From an uncultured Clostridia bacterium (lineage in GTDB: Bacteria > Bacillota > Clostridia > Oscillospirales > CAG-272), in NCBI GenBank assembly GCA_944391805.1, contig CALXUY010000005.1, positions 31,874 to 95,873 of the forward strand: a stretch of 64,000 nt of DNA. The letters run 5' to 3'. Below are positions 45,211 through 55,549 of the stretch, one piece after another. Numbering within the stretch: position 1 is the first letter of the stretch; every line of letters begins with the position of its first letter. A program made the position numbers and the translations under genes. The notes under the pieces were generated by a model. It saw only the letters and a program-made list of their open reading frames with translations, made no database searches and was not told where the DNA came from.

Positions 45211-46869
45211 ATGTCTCTGATTCAGGTCGAGCACCTGAGCTTTACCTACCCCTCCGGCTATGATCCGGTGTTCCGGGACGTTAGCTTTCAGCTTGACACC
45301 GATTGGAACCTCGGCTTTGTCGGGCGGAACGGCAGGGGGAAGACCACCTTTCTCCGGCTGCTGATGGGGGATTACGAATACAGCGGACGGATTGCCGCAT
45401 CGGTCCGGTTTGCCTATTTTCCCTATCCGGTTGCGCAGCCCGAACGGGAGACACTCGCACTGCTGCACGAGATCTGCCCTGCGGCCGAGGAGTGGGAGCT
45501 GCTGCGCGAGCTGTCTCTGCTGGGGATAGAGGAGGACGCCCTCTTTCGCCCCTTCCGCACGCTTTCGGGCGGGGAGCAAACCAAGGCGCTGCTGGCGGCG
45601 CTCTTTCTCAACGAGGGGGATTTTCCGCTGATTGACGAGCCGACCAACCATCTGGATTTTGAGGCGCGCCGGCTGGTGTCGGCGTATCTGCGCAAAAAGA
45701 GAGGCTTTATTCTGGTTTCGCACGACAGGGATTTTCTGGATGGCTGCGTCGATCACATTCTGTCCATCAACCGCGCGACCATAGAGGTGCAGAGCGGCAA
45801 TTTTTCCTCATGGCTGGAGAATTTTGCGCGCAGACAGAATTTTGAGCAGACCCAGAACCGGCGTTTGCAAAAGGACATCGGCCGATTGCAGGAGGCGGCG
45901 GGGAGAACCTCGGGGTGGTCGGACCGCGTGGAGGCCACCAAGTACGGCGGGAAAAACTCCGGCGTGAAGGTGGACCGCGGCTATGTGGGGCATCAGGCGG
46001 CGAAAATGATGCAGCGTGCCAAGAGCATTGAGGCGCGGCGGCAGAAGGCAGTGGAGGAAAAGTCCGCCCTGCTCCGGGACGTCGAGGAGACCGAGGAGCT
46101 GAAGCTCTTTCCGCTGCGCTGGCATTCCGAGCGGCTGTGCAGCTTTTCGGAGGTGGCTGTGTGCTATGACGGACGTCCGGTCATGGCGCCGGCGTCCTTT
46201 ACGCTTTGTCTGGGGGAGCGCGTTGCGCTGGACGGGCGCAACGGCAGCGGTAAAAGCAGCCTGCTCCGGCTGCTGGTGGAGCAGGCTGTCCGGTCAGGGG
46301 GAGCACCCGAACCGGTGGAGACCGCCGCCTCCCGGATGTCGGGAAGAATCGGCGCGCCGGGCGGCAGGGGAGCGGCTGTGCTTCCGGAGCTGCGGACGGA
46401 TGCCCGTATCGCGCCGGCTTCCCCTGACGGACAGGCGGGACCGCACGGTCCGGCGGCTGGCGGGATACCGGAGTATACCGGCGTGCTGACGATTGGCTCC
46501 GGGCTGAAGGTTTCGTATGTCCCGCAGGACACCTCGTTTCTGCGCGGCAGCCTGAGCGAATATGCCCGCGAGCGAAGGCTGGACGAGAGCCTGCTTCGGG
46601 CGATTCTGCGCAAAATGAACTTTGAGCGGGTGCAGTTCGAAAAGGATCTCTCGGAGCTTTCGGGCGGACAGAAGAAAAAGGTGCTGCTGGCCGGCAGTCT
46701 GTGCCAGAGGGCGCACCTTTATGTGTGGGACGAGCCGCTGAACTTTGTGGACATTGATTCGCGGATGCAGATGGAGCACCTGCTGGCGGCCTTCTCCCCC
46801 ACAATGCTGTTTGTGGAGCACGACGGGTCCTTCCGGCGGCAGATCGCCACGCGGGTGGTGCGGCTGTGA
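45211..46869 (+). CDS. ABC-F protein, Lsa-type ribosomal protection-like
   Basis: 552 residues from ATG 45211 with GAGGAGG upstream. Two ATPase domains without membrane segments. Domain 1: Walker A GRNGRGKTT, signature TLSGGEQTK, Walker B PLIDEPTNHLD. Linker helices (about 210-300). Domain 2: Walker A GRNGSGKSS, signature LSGGQKKK, and HLYVWDEPLNFVDIDSRMQ, the WDEPLN form typical of the Lsa/Vga antibiotic-resistance branch. ABC-F proteins act at the ribosome exit site. A ~55-residue Gly/Ala/Pro-rich insert (residues about 370-425, e.g. GAPGGRGAAVLPEL) lies inside domain 2 and is not part of the usual fold. Drug-resistance function is inferred, not shown. Confidence 0.82.
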   Translation: MSLIQVEHLSFTYPSGYDPVFRDVSFQLDTDWNLGFVGRNGRGKTTFLRLLMGDYEYSGRIAASVRFAYFPYPVAQPERETLALLHEICPAAEEWELLRELSLLGIEEDALFRPFRTLSGGEQTKALLAALFLNEGDFPLIDEPTNHLDFEARRLVSAYLRKKRGFILVSHDRDFLDGCVDHILSINRATIEVQSGNFSSWLENFARRQNFEQTQNRRLQKDIGRLQEAAGRTSGWSDRVEATKYGGKNSGVKVDRGYVGHQAAKMMQRAKSIEARRQKAVEEKSALLRDVEETEELKLFPLRWHSERLCSFSEVAVCYDGRPVMAPASFTLCLGERVALDGRNGSGKSSLLRLLVEQAVRSGGAPEPVETAASRMSGRIGAPGGRGAAVLPELRTDARIAPASPDGQAGPHGPAAGGIPEYTGVLTIGSGLKVSYVPQDTSFLRGSLSEYARERRLDESLLRAILRKMNFERVQFEKDLSELSGGQKKKVLLAGSLCQRAHLYVWDEPLNFVDIDSRMQMEHLLAAFSPTMLFVEHDGSFRRQIATRVVRL

Positions 46870-47050
46870 TGTGCCGGATGCCGCCTTTCGTGGCGGCATC
46901 CTTTCTGTTTTCCGGGGGAGCTTCCGCATCTATGCCTCCGTGCGGCCCTCGGAAAATCCAAATGGATGGTGAACGGACGGCGCAGAACGCGGAAATGTGC
47001 CCGCCCGGCATATCTTTTTTGTGCAGCGGCAAAAAATTTTTCCAAACCTG

Positions 47051-47079
47051 TTGCAAAATTCCCGAAAATGGTGTATGAT
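47051..47079 (+). promoter_or_regulatory. Promoter of the YmfF-YmfH-lgt-folD unit
   Basis: TTGCAA (47051-47056), 17 bases, TATGAT (47074-47079). Confidence 0.75.
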
Positions 47080-47117
47080 ATAAGATGTTGTGATTTCCTG
47101 AAAGAAACGGAGGGAAT

Positions 47118-48674
47118 ATGCTTCCGAACCGATATCAAGCGGGGAGGGCCACGGTGTGGATTCTGCCGACCGGGCGGTTCAAGGAGGGATTGCTTTCGGT
47201 GTCGTCTGTGATGCCGGTCACGCCCGAGAATGCCTGTCTGGCGCCGCTGCTGCTCTCGGTGCTGCGCCGGGGCACCCGCAAATATCCCACGCTGGCCGAC
47301 GTCAACCGCCGGCTGGATTATTTGTGGGGGACGGGCCTTTCACTGCGCAGCCACTACCGGGGCAATCTGCTGGTGTTGGGACTTTCCGCCGAGCTGCTGG
47401 ACGGCCGCTTTCTGCCCGACGGCGGCATCGGGCTGACCGACGGGGTGCTCGAGCTGATGCACGAAATTCTGTTCTGCCCCCTGCTGGATGATGACGGCCT
47501 GCTCTCGGCCAGGTACGTGGAGAGCGAAAAGGAGCTGCAGTGCAACGCCATCCGGGCGGTGAAGAACAACCCGCGTGCGTATGCGGCCGAGCGGGCGCGC
47601 GCGCTGCTGTACGAGGGGGAGCCATGCGGCATTCCGCTCTATGGCACCGAGGAGCAGACCATGGCAGTGACGAGAGAGGAGCTGACCGGCTACTGGCGGC
47701 GCTGGATTGCCTCACTGCGCCCCGATTGCTTTTACGTCGGCCCGATGGAGGCCGGGCTGCTGCTCGGAAAGCTGACGCGGGCCTTTGGCACGGAGCTGGG
47801 AATTTCGGACGGCAGTTGGACAATGGATGCGGGGCTGGCCGGGCAGATGCCGGCCGGCCGGGGTGCGGCGTGCGCAACAGCAACACGGGATAGCGCGCCT
47901 CGGGAGCGCAACGCGGGCACGGCAACCGGCCCGGTTGCAGATGCGTGCTCCGGCAGGACAGCGGCAGGTGAAACGGGGGGAACTCTGGCGGAAAACCTAT
48001 TCGCCGAGAATGCCGTTGGAACCCCATCCGCCGGGAATGTATCCGCCGGAAAGGAAGGCCCCGGGTGCCCGGACGGCGTCCCTGCTACGGTCCGGCGGGT
48101 CCGGGAGACGCTGGAGGTTTCGCAGAGCCAGCTTGTCATCGGTCTGCGCTGCGGCGTGCGGCTGGGCGACCCGGATTTTTACGCCTGCGCGGTGATGAAC
48201 GAGCTGCTGGGCGGCTCTCCGGTCTCGCGGCTGTTCACCTATGTGCGCGAAAAGCTGAGCCTGTGCTATTCCTGTTCCTCCGGCTACGCGGCGCTTGGGG
48301 GCACGGTGACGGTGAGCTGCGGGCTGTCCGCCGCGAACCGCGGGTTGGCCGAGGCCGAGATTTTCCGCCAGCTCGAGGCCATTCACCGGGGGGATTTTAC
48401 GCCCGGAGAGCTGGACGCGGCGCGCAAGTCCCTCATCAATGCCTACCGGCAGCTTGAGGACAGCCCGGCGGACCTCGAAAATTACTACTACGGCCGACTG
48501 CTGGCGGGCTGCAGGGTATCCCTGCGGGAATGCAGAGAGGGCTTTGCGGCGGTGACGGCCGGGGAGGTTGCACGGGCTGCCGGGCGGCTGCAGACCGCGG
48601 TGATCTATTTTCTCGAGGGGACGCGCGACGCGGGCGGCGGGGAGGAGGACGAGGATGAAGAAGCGGACGTCTGA
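47118..48674 (+). CDS. M16-family protein, YmfF-like (likely non-catalytic)
   Basis: 518 residues, start after GGAGGG. Fold signs: LDYLWGTGLSLRSHYRGN in the first half, LGGSPVSRLFTYVREKLSL in the second. There is no HxxEH zinc motif, so it is the inactive partner of the peptidase encoded next, as in B. subtilis ymfF/ymfH. A ~90-residue low-complexity insert (residues about 240-330, with GLAGQMPAGRGAAC and AENLFAENAVGTPSAGN) splits the two halves and explains the unusual length (relatives ~425). Overlaps the next gene by 20 bases. Confidence 0.82.
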   Translation: MLPNRYQAGRATVWILPTGRFKEGLLSVSSVMPVTPENACLAPLLLSVLRRGTRKYPTLADVNRRLDYLWGTGLSLRSHYRGNLLVLGLSAELLDGRFLPDGGIGLTDGVLELMHEILFCPLLDDDGLLSARYVESEKELQCNAIRAVKNNPRAYAAERARALLYEGEPCGIPLYGTEEQTMAVTREELTGYWRRWIASLRPDCFYVGPMEAGLLLGKLTRAFGTELGISDGSWTMDAGLAGQMPAGRGAACATATRDSAPRERNAGTATGPVADACSGRTAAGETGGTLAENLFAENAVGTPSAGNVSAGKEGPGCPDGVPATVRRVRETLEVSQSQLVIGLRCGVRLGDPDFYACAVMNELLGGSPVSRLFTYVREKLSLCYSCSSGYAALGGTVTVSCGLSAANRGLAEAEIFRQLEAIHRGDFTPGELDAARKSLINAYRQLEDSPADLENYYYGRLLAGCRVSLRECREGFAAVTAGEVARAAGRLQTAVIYFLEGTRDAGGGEEDEDEEADV

Positions 48675-49974
48675 ACGTCTCGGGGAGACGTACTATGAGC
48701 TGCGCCATGCCAGCGGTCTGCCTGTTTACGTATTCCCCAAGGACTGCGCCACCACTCATGCGATTCTTGCCGCGCGTTTCGGCTCTCTGGACCGGTGCTA
48801 CCGGGAGCCGGGCAGCCGGGAGTGGATGACTCTGCCGGACGGCACGGCGCATTTTCTCGAGCACAAGCTGTTCGACAATCCCGACGGCAGCGATTCCTTT
48901 GCCCGCTTCTCGGAGCTGGGCGCCGACGCCAACGCCTACACCGACTACGGCCATACCGCCTATCTGTTCAGTTGTACCGAGCACTTTGACGAGGCGCTGG
49001 CCGAGCTGCTCCGCTTTGTCACAACGCCGTATTTTACACCCGAGAGCGTGCGCAAGGAACGGGGCATTATCGCCGAGGAAATCCGGATGTACCGGGACAG
49101 CCCGTGGGACCGCTGCTTTCAGAATCTGATGGAGGGCATGTACCGGAAAAATCCGGTGCGCCGCAACATCTGCGGTTCGGAGAAATCGATCGGGGAGATC
49201 ACCGCCCCCACGCTCTACGGCTGCTGCCGCGCCTTTTACCGGCTGCCCGACATGGTGCTGGTGGTGTGCGGCAAGGTTACGCTCGGGCAGGTGATGCGGG
49301 TGGCCGATGCGGTTCTGCCGGCGCGGCAGGCCGATGAGGCGGACGGGACGGGCGGCTCGCCCGAGCGCCTGGCTGTGGACGAGCCGGCCGGCGTGTTCCG
49401 GGCAAATCGGAGCGCCGAAATGCAGGTGGCAAAGCCGCTCTTCTCTGTGGGGATCAAGGACGCGGCAATCCCGCGCGAGCCTCTCGCACGCCTGCGCCGG
49501 GAGGCCGGGATGCGCATCCTCGGGGAGCTTCTGTTTTCCCGCGCGGGCAGGTTTTTCAGCCGGGTGTTTGAGGAGGGCCTGCTGACGGCCTCCTACTCCT
49601 ACGGCTACTCGGTCTGTGACCGCTTCGCCTTCCACACGGTGTCCGGGGAGAGCGACCGGCCGGGAGAGGTGCTGCGGCTTTTGCGGGAGCACCTCATGGA
49701 TGTCCGACGTCAGGGGATCGATCCGGAGGACTTTGAGCGCTGCCGCCGCGTACTCTATGCCGACGAGATCCGCAGCTACGACTCGGCAGAGGAGATTGCA
49801 GGGAGCCTGTTGTCCTTTGTGATGGACGGGGTTGACCTCTTCGCCTATCCCGAGCTGCTGGCCGAGGCGCGGTGCGAGGAGCTTTTGCCGCTGCTGGACG
49901 ACATGCTGCGGGAGGATGCCTGGTGCCTCTCACAGATCTGTCCGCCGGCGCCATCAAACGAAAAGGAGAGATGA
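48655..49974 (+). CDS. M16-family zinc metallopeptidase, YmfH-like
   Basis: 439 residues with an intact HxxEH zinc motif in GTAHFLEHKLFDN (about residues 62-74) and a distal ERGIIAEEIRMY that should hold the third ligand Glu. GGAGGACGAGG precedes the start inside the upstream gene. It forms an operon with the inactive M16 partner and lgt. In Firmicutes this pair is conserved and has been named for a link to EF-P modification; the substrate is not evident here. Confidence 0.88.
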   Translation: MKKRTSERLGETYYELRHASGLPVYVFPKDCATTHAILAARFGSLDRCYREPGSREWMTLPDGTAHFLEHKLFDNPDGSDSFARFSELGADANAYTDYGHTAYLFSCTEHFDEALAELLRFVTTPYFTPESVRKERGIIAEEIRMYRDSPWDRCFQNLMEGMYRKNPVRRNICGSEKSIGEITAPTLYGCCRAFYRLPDMVLVVCGKVTLGQVMRVADAVLPARQADEADGTGGSPERLAVDEPAGVFRANRSAEMQVAKPLFSVGIKDAAIPREPLARLRREAGMRILGELLFSRAGRFFSRVFEEGLLTASYSYGYSVCDRFAFHTVSGESDRPGEVLRLLREHLMDVRRQGIDPEDFERCRRVLYADEIRSYDSAEEIAGSLLSFVMDGVDLFAYPELLAEARCEELLPLLDDMLREDAWCLSQICPPAPSNEKER

Positions 49975-49975
49975 A

Positions 49976-51211
49976 ATGGATCAGGTGATTGTCTATTTTG
50001 AAGGACTGGGACTGCCCCGTATGACACTGAACAAGGTGGCCTTTACCCTGTTCGGCAGCATAGAGGTGCGCTGGTATGGCATTCTCATCACGCTGGGAAT
50101 CGTGCTTGCCTTCATCTATGCGTGGTGGAGGGGAAAGCGCGAGAAGATTGTGCTGGACGACATCCTCGACGTCGGAATCCTCACGGTGATCTGCGGCGTT
50201 GTGGGCGCGCGGCTCTACTATGTGCTCACAAGCCTGGAGCAGTTTCCGGATTTCTGGTCGGTCTTTGCCATCTGGAACGGCGGACTGGGCATTTACGGCG
50301 GTATCATCGGGGGCTGCATCGGCATTCTGATTGCGGCAAAGGTCAAAAAGCTGAACTGGCGCAAGCTGTTCGACATGATTGCCCCGGGCGTGATGATTGC
50401 GCAGGCGCTGGGGCGCTGGGGGAACTTTTTCAACGGGGAGGCCTACGGCTACCCCATCGGCGAGACCACGCAGTACTTTTTCTTTACCCGTGAGTTTGAG
50501 CTGAACTCGGGGGAGGGGACCTTCTTCAACCTGTTCCGCATGGGGCTGTATCCGAACGAATACAGCGCAACCAGCATGGTGTTTGTGCACCCCACCTTTC
50601 TCTATGAGAGCGTCTGGAATATTGTGGGCTTTCTGCTCATCAATCTGTTTTACAAGCATAAGAAGTTTGACGGACAGATCGCGCTGATGTACTTTACCTG
50701 GTACGGCTTCGGCAGAATGTTCATCGAGGGGCTGCGCACCGACAGTCTGTATATCTTCCAAGGTCTGGTATCCGAGGACGGGCTGCGCATTTCTCAGCTG
50801 GTGGGTCTGATCTGTTTTGTGGTGGGGCTGATCCTGCTGATTGTGTTCGGCGTGCGCAACCGGGGCAACAAGCCCGGCTTTGTCATCACCACGCGCGAGC
50901 TGCCGGTGCGCCGCATGACCGCCACCGGGGAGATTGTGGTGGAGCAGCCCGAATCCGCTCAGGCTTCCTCTGTGTCGGACGGCGATGCCTCTGAAGCGCT
51001 CGGGAAGGACGGGCGCACCGACAGCGCAAACCGCCCGGCAGACAGACCTGCGGAGGGCGGCGAGGGCGACCGCTTTGCGGCCGACTGTGAGCCGGACAGC
51101 GACGAAACGCCTACCGCAGAGCCGGACCGGGACGATGTCTCCGGTAGCTCCGCCTCCGCAACCCCCATTTCACCCGAAAAGGAGATTCCATCCAATGGCA
51201 ACAAGAATTGA
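49976..51211 (+). CDS. lgt: Prolipoprotein diacylglyceryl transferase
   Basis: Attaches diacylglycerol to the lipobox Cys of the many lipoproteins in this genome. 411 residues; GGAGAG upstream. Membrane enzyme with [30 protein letters not shown], the signature [18 protein letters not shown] (about residues 138-155), [11 protein letters not shown] and [12 protein letters not shown]. The catalytic part ends near residue 300; the C-terminal ~110 residues form a disordered Asp/Ser/Ala/Glu-rich tail not usual for the family (about 270-300 residues). It follows the M16 pair by one base and overlaps folD. Confidence 0.95.
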   Translation: MDQVIVYFEGLGLPRMTLNKVAFTLFGSIEVRWYGILITLGIVLAFIYAWWRGKREKIVLDDILDVGILTVICGVVGARLYYVLTSLEQFPDFWSVFAIWNGGLGIYGGIIGGCIGILIAAKVKKLNWRKLFDMIAPGVMIAQALGRWGNFFNGEAYGYPIGETTQYFFFTREFELNSGEGTFFNLFRMGLYPNEYSATSMVFVHPTFLYESVWNIVGFLLINLFYKHKKFDGQIALMYFTWYGFGRMFIEGLRTDSLYIFQGLVSEDGLRISQLVGLICFVVGLILLIVFGVRNRGNKPGFVITTRELPVRRMTATGEIVVEQPESAQASSVSDGDASEALGKDGRTDSANRPADRPAEGGEGDRFAADCEPDSDETPTAEPDRDDVSGSSASATPISPEKEIPSNGNKN

Positions 51212-52058
51212 CGGAAAGCTGATCTCGGCGCAGATCCGGGAGGAAATCAAACAGGAAAGCATGGCATTTGCCGCCCGGAGCGGCTTTGTGCCGGGGCTGG
51301 CCGTGGTGATTGTCGGGGATGACCCCGCGTCGCAGGTCTATGTCCGCAACAAGAAAAAAGCATGCGAGGAGGTTGGCTTTTACTCCGAGGTGCATGCGCT
51401 GCCCGGAAATACCACCCAGCAGGAGCTGAACGCGCTGGTCGACCGCCTCAACGCCGATGACCGTATCCACGGCATTCTCGTGCAGCTCCCCCTGCCAGCC
51501 CATCTCGACGAGACCGAGGTGCTGCTGCGCATCCGTCCCGACAAGGACGTGGATGCGTTCCACCCCTACAACGTGGGCAAAATCATGATCGGCAATCCCG
51601 ATTTTCTGCCCTGTACCCCGGCCGGCGTCATGGCTCTGCTCGAGCGCAGCGGCATTGACCCGGCGGGCAAGCGCTGCGTGGTGGTGGGCCGCAGCAACAT
51701 TGTGGGCAAGCCGATGGCTATGCTGCTGCTGCACGCCAACGGAACCGTAACGGTCTGCCACAGCAAAACCCGCGATCTGGGAGCGGTCTGCCGGGAGGCC
51801 GACATTCTGGTGGTTGCCATCGGAAAGGCGGATTTTGTCGGCGCGGATATGGTCAAGCCCGGCGCGGTGGTCATCGACGTGGGCATGAACCGCCGCCCCG
51901 ACGGCAAGCTGACGGGTGACGTGGACTATGCCGCGGTGGAGCCGATTGCCTCGGCCATCACCCCGGTTCCGGGCGGCGTTGGCCCTATGACCATCACCAT
52001 GCTGCTGAAAAATACCCTGACGGCTGCAAAGAAGGCGGCGGAGAACAAGCGCGGCTGA
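51195..52058 (+). CDS. folD: Bifunctional methylene-THF dehydrogenase/methenyl-THF cyclohydrolase
   Basis: 287 residues. One-carbon enzyme interconverting 5,10-methylene- and 10-formyl-tetrahydrofolate using NADP. The catalytic lysine is in [13 protein letters not shown] (about residue 56), substrate segment [10 protein letters not shown], Rossmann motif [16 protein letters not shown] (about residues 165-180) and the conserved ending [18 protein letters not shown]. Starts 17 bases before lgt ends, with AAAGGAG inside lgt, so translationally linked. Confidence 0.96.
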   Translation: MATRIDGKLISAQIREEIKQESMAFAARSGFVPGLAVVIVGDDPASQVYVRNKKKACEEVGFYSEVHALPGNTTQQELNALVDRLNADDRIHGILVQLPLPAHLDETEVLLRIRPDKDVDAFHPYNVGKIMIGNPDFLPCTPAGVMALLERSGIDPAGKRCVVVGRSNIVGKPMAMLLLHANGTVTVCHSKTRDLGAVCREADILVVAIGKADFVGADMVKPGAVVIDVGMNRRPDGKLTGDVDYAAVEPIASAITPVPGGVGPMTITMLLKNTLTAAKKAAENKRG

Positions 52059-52263
52059 GCGGCCCGGATTGGCCGACCTCGCTGCACTCCCCTCCGGCAG
52101 ACTCGGAGGGCGCGGCGGACAAGCGCGGTGCTGGTGCAAGTGCCGGTGCTGATGTGCGTCACCGGCTGCGTGCCGGCGGGAGGCCTGCGGCGCAAAAGCG
52201 ACTCTCATCTCAAAAAAACGATAGCGCCGCCGCGGCGGCTGCGAAAGGAACGGATAGAAAAAA

Positions 52264-53682
52264 ATGAAGAACACCGAAAAGACAATGGACAAAATTGTGG
52301 CGCTGTGCAAAACGCGCGGCTTCATCTTTCCCGGCTCGGAGATTTACGGAGGCTTGGCAAACTCCTGGGATTACGGCCCCTTGGGCGTCGAGTTCAAGAA
52401 CAACGTCAAGCGGGCTTGGTGGAAGAAGTTTGTGCAGGAGAGCCGCTACAATGTCGGGCTGGACAGCGCCATCATCATGAACCCGCAGACATGGGTGGCC
52501 TCCGGGCATGTGGGCGGTTTTTCCGACCCGCTGATGGACTGCAAGCAGTGCCGCACCCGCCACCGCGCCGACAAGCTGATTGAGGACTACGCCGCCGAAC
52601 ACGGCCTTGACGACGTCAACCCTGCCGGCTGGAGCTTTGAAGAGATGGCCGATTATATCCGTAAGCACAACATCGCCTGCCCGGCCTGCGGCGGGCACGA
52701 ATTTACCGACATCAAAAAATTCAACCTGATGTTCAAAACCTTTATCGGTGTGACCGAGGACAGCGCCAGCACGGTTTATCTCCGCCCCGAGACCGCACAG
52801 GGGATTTTCGTCAACTTTGCCAACGCCCAGCGCACCGCCCGCAAAAAGCTGCCCTTCGGTGTGGCGCAGATCGGCAAATCCTTCCGCAACGAGATCACGC
52901 CCGGCAACTTTGTGTTCCGCACCCGGGAGTTTGAGCAGATGGAGCTGGAGTTCTTCTGCAAGCCCGGCACCGATCTCGAGTGGTTCGCCTATTGGAAGGA
53001 CTACTGCCACCAGTTCCTGCTGAAGCTCGGTCTGCGCGAGGAGAACCTGCGCCTGCGCGACCACGATCCCGAGGAGCTGGCCTTCTACTCCAAGGCGACC
53101 ACCGATTTTGAGTTCCTGTTCCCGTTCGGCTGGGGCGAGCTGTGGGGCGTGGCCGACCGCACCGATTATGACCTCGGCCAGCACCAGAAGCACAGCGGCA
53201 AGGACCTGACCTATTTCGATCAGGAGACCGGGGAGCACTATCTGCCCTATGTCATCGAGCCCTCGCTGGGCGCCGACCGCGTGGCGCTTGCCTTCCTTGT
53301 GGACGCCTATGACGAGGAGGTCATCGACACCGAAAAGAACGACGTGCGCACGGTGCTGCACCTGCACCCGGCGCTTGCCCCCTACAAGGCCGCGGTGCTG
53401 CCCCTCTCGAAGAAGCTCGGAGAGGCGGCCGCCGAAATTCACGGGGAGCTCTCCAAGTACTTCATGGTGGACTACGACGAAACCGGCTCGATCGGCAAGA
53501 GATACCGCCGGGAGGACGAGATCGGCACCCCGCTCTGCATCACTGTGGACTTTGAGACCGTGGGCGACGAGACCCGCCCGGCCGATCACTGCGTGACCGT
53601 GCGCGACCGCGACACCATGCAGCAGGTCCGTGTTCCGATTGAAGGGCTCAAGGCTTATATCGAGGAGAAAATCGCATTCTGA
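52264..53682 (+). CDS. glyQS: Glycyl-tRNA synthetase, alpha2 (eukaryote/Firmicute-like) type
   Basis: 472 residues, class II synthetase. Early motif [18 protein letters not shown], motif 2 [14 protein letters not shown] (about 178-191) with [20 protein letters not shown], motif 3 [17 protein letters not shown] (about 329-345), and a C-terminal anticodon-binding domain. This is the homodimer form, not the alpha2beta2 GlyQ/GlyS form. GAAAGGAAC upstream. The preceding 52059-52263 gap is GC-rich and holds no T-box that I can see. A hairpin follows. Confidence 0.95.
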   Translation: MKNTEKTMDKIVALCKTRGFIFPGSEIYGGLANSWDYGPLGVEFKNNVKRAWWKKFVQESRYNVGLDSAIIMNPQTWVASGHVGGFSDPLMDCKQCRTRHRADKLIEDYAAEHGLDDVNPAGWSFEEMADYIRKHNIACPACGGHEFTDIKKFNLMFKTFIGVTEDSASTVYLRPETAQGIFVNFANAQRTARKKLPFGVAQIGKSFRNEITPGNFVFRTREFEQMELEFFCKPGTDLEWFAYWKDYCHQFLLKLGLREENLRLRDHDPEELAFYSKATTDFEFLFPFGWGELWGVADRTDYDLGQHQKHSGKDLTYFDQETGEHYLPYVIEPSLGADRVALAFLVDAYDEEVIDTEKNDVRTVLHLHPALAPYKAAVLPLSKKLGEAAAEIHGELSKYFMVDYDETGSIGKRYRREDEIGTPLCITVDFETVGDETRPADHCVTVRDRDTMQQVRVPIEGLKAYIEEKIAF

Positions 53683-53710
53683 GGCAGCCCGCAAGCGGTT
53701 GGCTCAGACG

Positions 53711-53767
53711 GCAGAAAAAAAGCGTTCAAACCGAGGCACAAACCCAAGGCGAGAACGCTTTTTCTGC
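53711..53767. terminator. Hairpin after glycyl-tRNA synthetase
   Basis: GCAGAAAAAAAGCGTTC (53711-53727) and GAACGCTTTTTCTGC (53753-53767) pair across a ~25-base loop with its own CC/GG pairs. Its T-rich arm fits a terminator. Confidence 0.6.
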
Positions 53768-53862
53768 AAGTGTCTGAATTTTTTTTCGGTAAATCTTTAG
53801 AAAAGCACCAACCGTTTCCGAATTCCCGGCACTATATAGGCAAACGGTTCCGGAGAAATCAT

Positions 53863-55488
53863 ATGGATAAGCAAAAAGCGGACGAACTTTTGATCTCATA
53901 TCTTCCAAAGCTGTTTGGCTTCGCAATGAAAAAATCCTTTTCTTACGCGGAGGCGGAGGAGCTGTGCTCCGAGATGGTGGCGGAGCTGTATGAATCTCTG
54001 CTGAAGGCCAAGGAGATATACAACCCGGACGGATATGTCCGGCGCATCGCGGCGCATGTGTATGCCAGGTATGTTTCGGCTGTCCGGCGCCGCCGGGGTG
54101 TTTCGATTGACGGGCTTGCGTTGGGATATGAGGAGGAATACGATTTCGGAGAGGCGGAGCAGGAAATTCTGCGGCTGCGCCGGGAGATCGCCTTCCTTGC
54201 CCGAACCCGCCGCGAAATTGTGTATGCCTATTATTTTGAAAATCAATCGGTCGCGCGGATTGCACATGCGCTCCGTATGCCCGAGGGAACCGTGAAATGG
54301 CACCTGCATCAGGCGCGCAACGATCTGAAGGAGGGATTGGAAATGGAACGGAAAATCGGAAAGCTCGGCCTGAAGCCGATTCGGGCGTTGAGCATTAGAC
54401 ACAGTGGGGGGTGCGGCCCCAACGGCGGCCCGGAATGCTACATCGGAGACAATCTGAATCTCAATCTGGTCTACAGCGTATACCGGAATCCGAAAACCGT
54501 GGAGGAAATGGCCGGGGAGCTGGGCGTGACCCCTGTTCTGATCGAGGACAGGGTTGCCTTTCTGGAGGACAACGGCTTCCTGGTACGGCAGGCGGGCGGC
54601 CGGTATACGACATATGTCAAATTCAGCCCGGAATCATATTCGCTGGAGCGGCAGGAGCATGTGCTGCAAAAACAGCTTGCAATCGCGCGGCGGCTGGCAG
54701 AGGAATATGTGCCGGCAGTCCGAGCCGCCGTATCCGATGTCCGGGAGATCTGGATTCCGGGCAAAAACCGTGAGCTGTTGGAGGCCGCAGCAGTCTTTTA
54801 CGGCGTGGCCAACAAGTGCCGCCTTCCGGTGAAACGGGATCTTTCACCGTATCAGATCAGAACCCAGGACGGAGGGCGTTTTATCGCTTTTGTCGAGCTT
54901 CCGGCCGAGCAGACCGACCCGGACTATGTGCCCACGCTGCGGCTCCCCTCCATGTGGGTCTGCGGAGACATGAATCGATGGTCCGGCAAATACCCGGTGG
55001 AGGCGTGGTCGGTGGATACGCGGTATTGCTCCCGTACCGGCGGCTGGGAGGACAATTGGACCTCAGATTACGAGTATCTCTATGAGTTTATCACTGGGGC
55101 GATTGCGGACAACCGCGCCAATGAGGAGAAATTCCGGCGGCTGAGGAAGAGAGGCTATCTGTCGGAGGACAACCGGGTGCAGGTGATGGTGGTGAAGGGA
55201 AGCAGACAATCGTTTTTTGATAAAATTCCCGGGCTGGAGGCTGCGCAGATCGATGTCAGGCAAATTGCGGATGAAGCGCTGGAATTGGCGCAGACACAGG
55301 CAGAGGAATACCCGCCGCAGATGCGCGATCTTGTCATCGCCTGGAACGCAGGCGGCTTCATTAGCAATACCGTTGCGCTGATGGTGCTGGACTGCCTGTA
55401 TGAAAGCGGCGCATTCCGCCCGCTGACCGAGCCGGAGCGCGTCACCTCACAATTGCTTGTGTTCAGCGACACGCTGCCGAACGCATAA
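53863..55488 (+). CDS. ECF-type sigma factor with long C-terminal winged-helix and sensory part
   Basis: 541 residues; CGGAGA upstream of 53863. Residues about 1-165 are sigma-70 regions 2 and 4: DELLISYLPKLFGFAMKKSF, AEELCSEMVAELYESLLKAK, then RREIVYAYYFENQSVARIAH and MPEGTVKWHLHQARNDLKEG. A linker with cysteines (SGGCGPNGGPECYIG) leads to a winged helix (about 205-260: NPKTVEEMAGELGVTPVLIE, FLEDNGFLVRQAGGRYTTY). A ~270-residue domain of unknown fold follows. No anti-sigma gene is adjacent; the extension may take its place. I know similar proteins from Clostridia, function unclear. Confidence 0.82.
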   Translation: MDKQKADELLISYLPKLFGFAMKKSFSYAEAEELCSEMVAELYESLLKAKEIYNPDGYVRRIAAHVYARYVSAVRRRRGVSIDGLALGYEEEYDFGEAEQEILRLRREIAFLARTRREIVYAYYFENQSVARIAHALRMPEGTVKWHLHQARNDLKEGLEMERKIGKLGLKPIRALSIRHSGGCGPNGGPECYIGDNLNLNLVYSVYRNPKTVEEMAGELGVTPVLIEDRVAFLEDNGFLVRQAGGRYTTYVKFSPESYSLERQEHVLQKQLAIARRLAEEYVPAVRAAVSDVREIWIPGKNRELLEAAAVFYGVANKCRLPVKRDLSPYQIRTQDGGRFIAFVELPAEQTDPDYVPTLRLPSMWVCGDMNRWSGKYPVEAWSVDTRYCSRTGGWEDNWTSDYEYLYEFITGAIADNRANEEKFRRLRKRGYLSEDNRVQVMVVKGSRQSFFDKIPGLEAAQIDVRQIADEALELAQTQAEEYPPQMRDLVIAWNAGGFISNTVALMVLDCLYESGAFRPLTEPERVTSQLLVFSDTLPNA

Positions 55489-55549
55489 GCACTCGGTTGC
55501 GCTTCGCGTCAATCCATGCGCGTCGACTTCCGGGAAGAAACAGCTCCGT

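Noticed and set aside
52059..52263. Possible T-box upstream of glycyl-tRNA synthetase
   Set aside because: The conserved T-box sequence and a terminator with T run are absent in this GC-rich gap.
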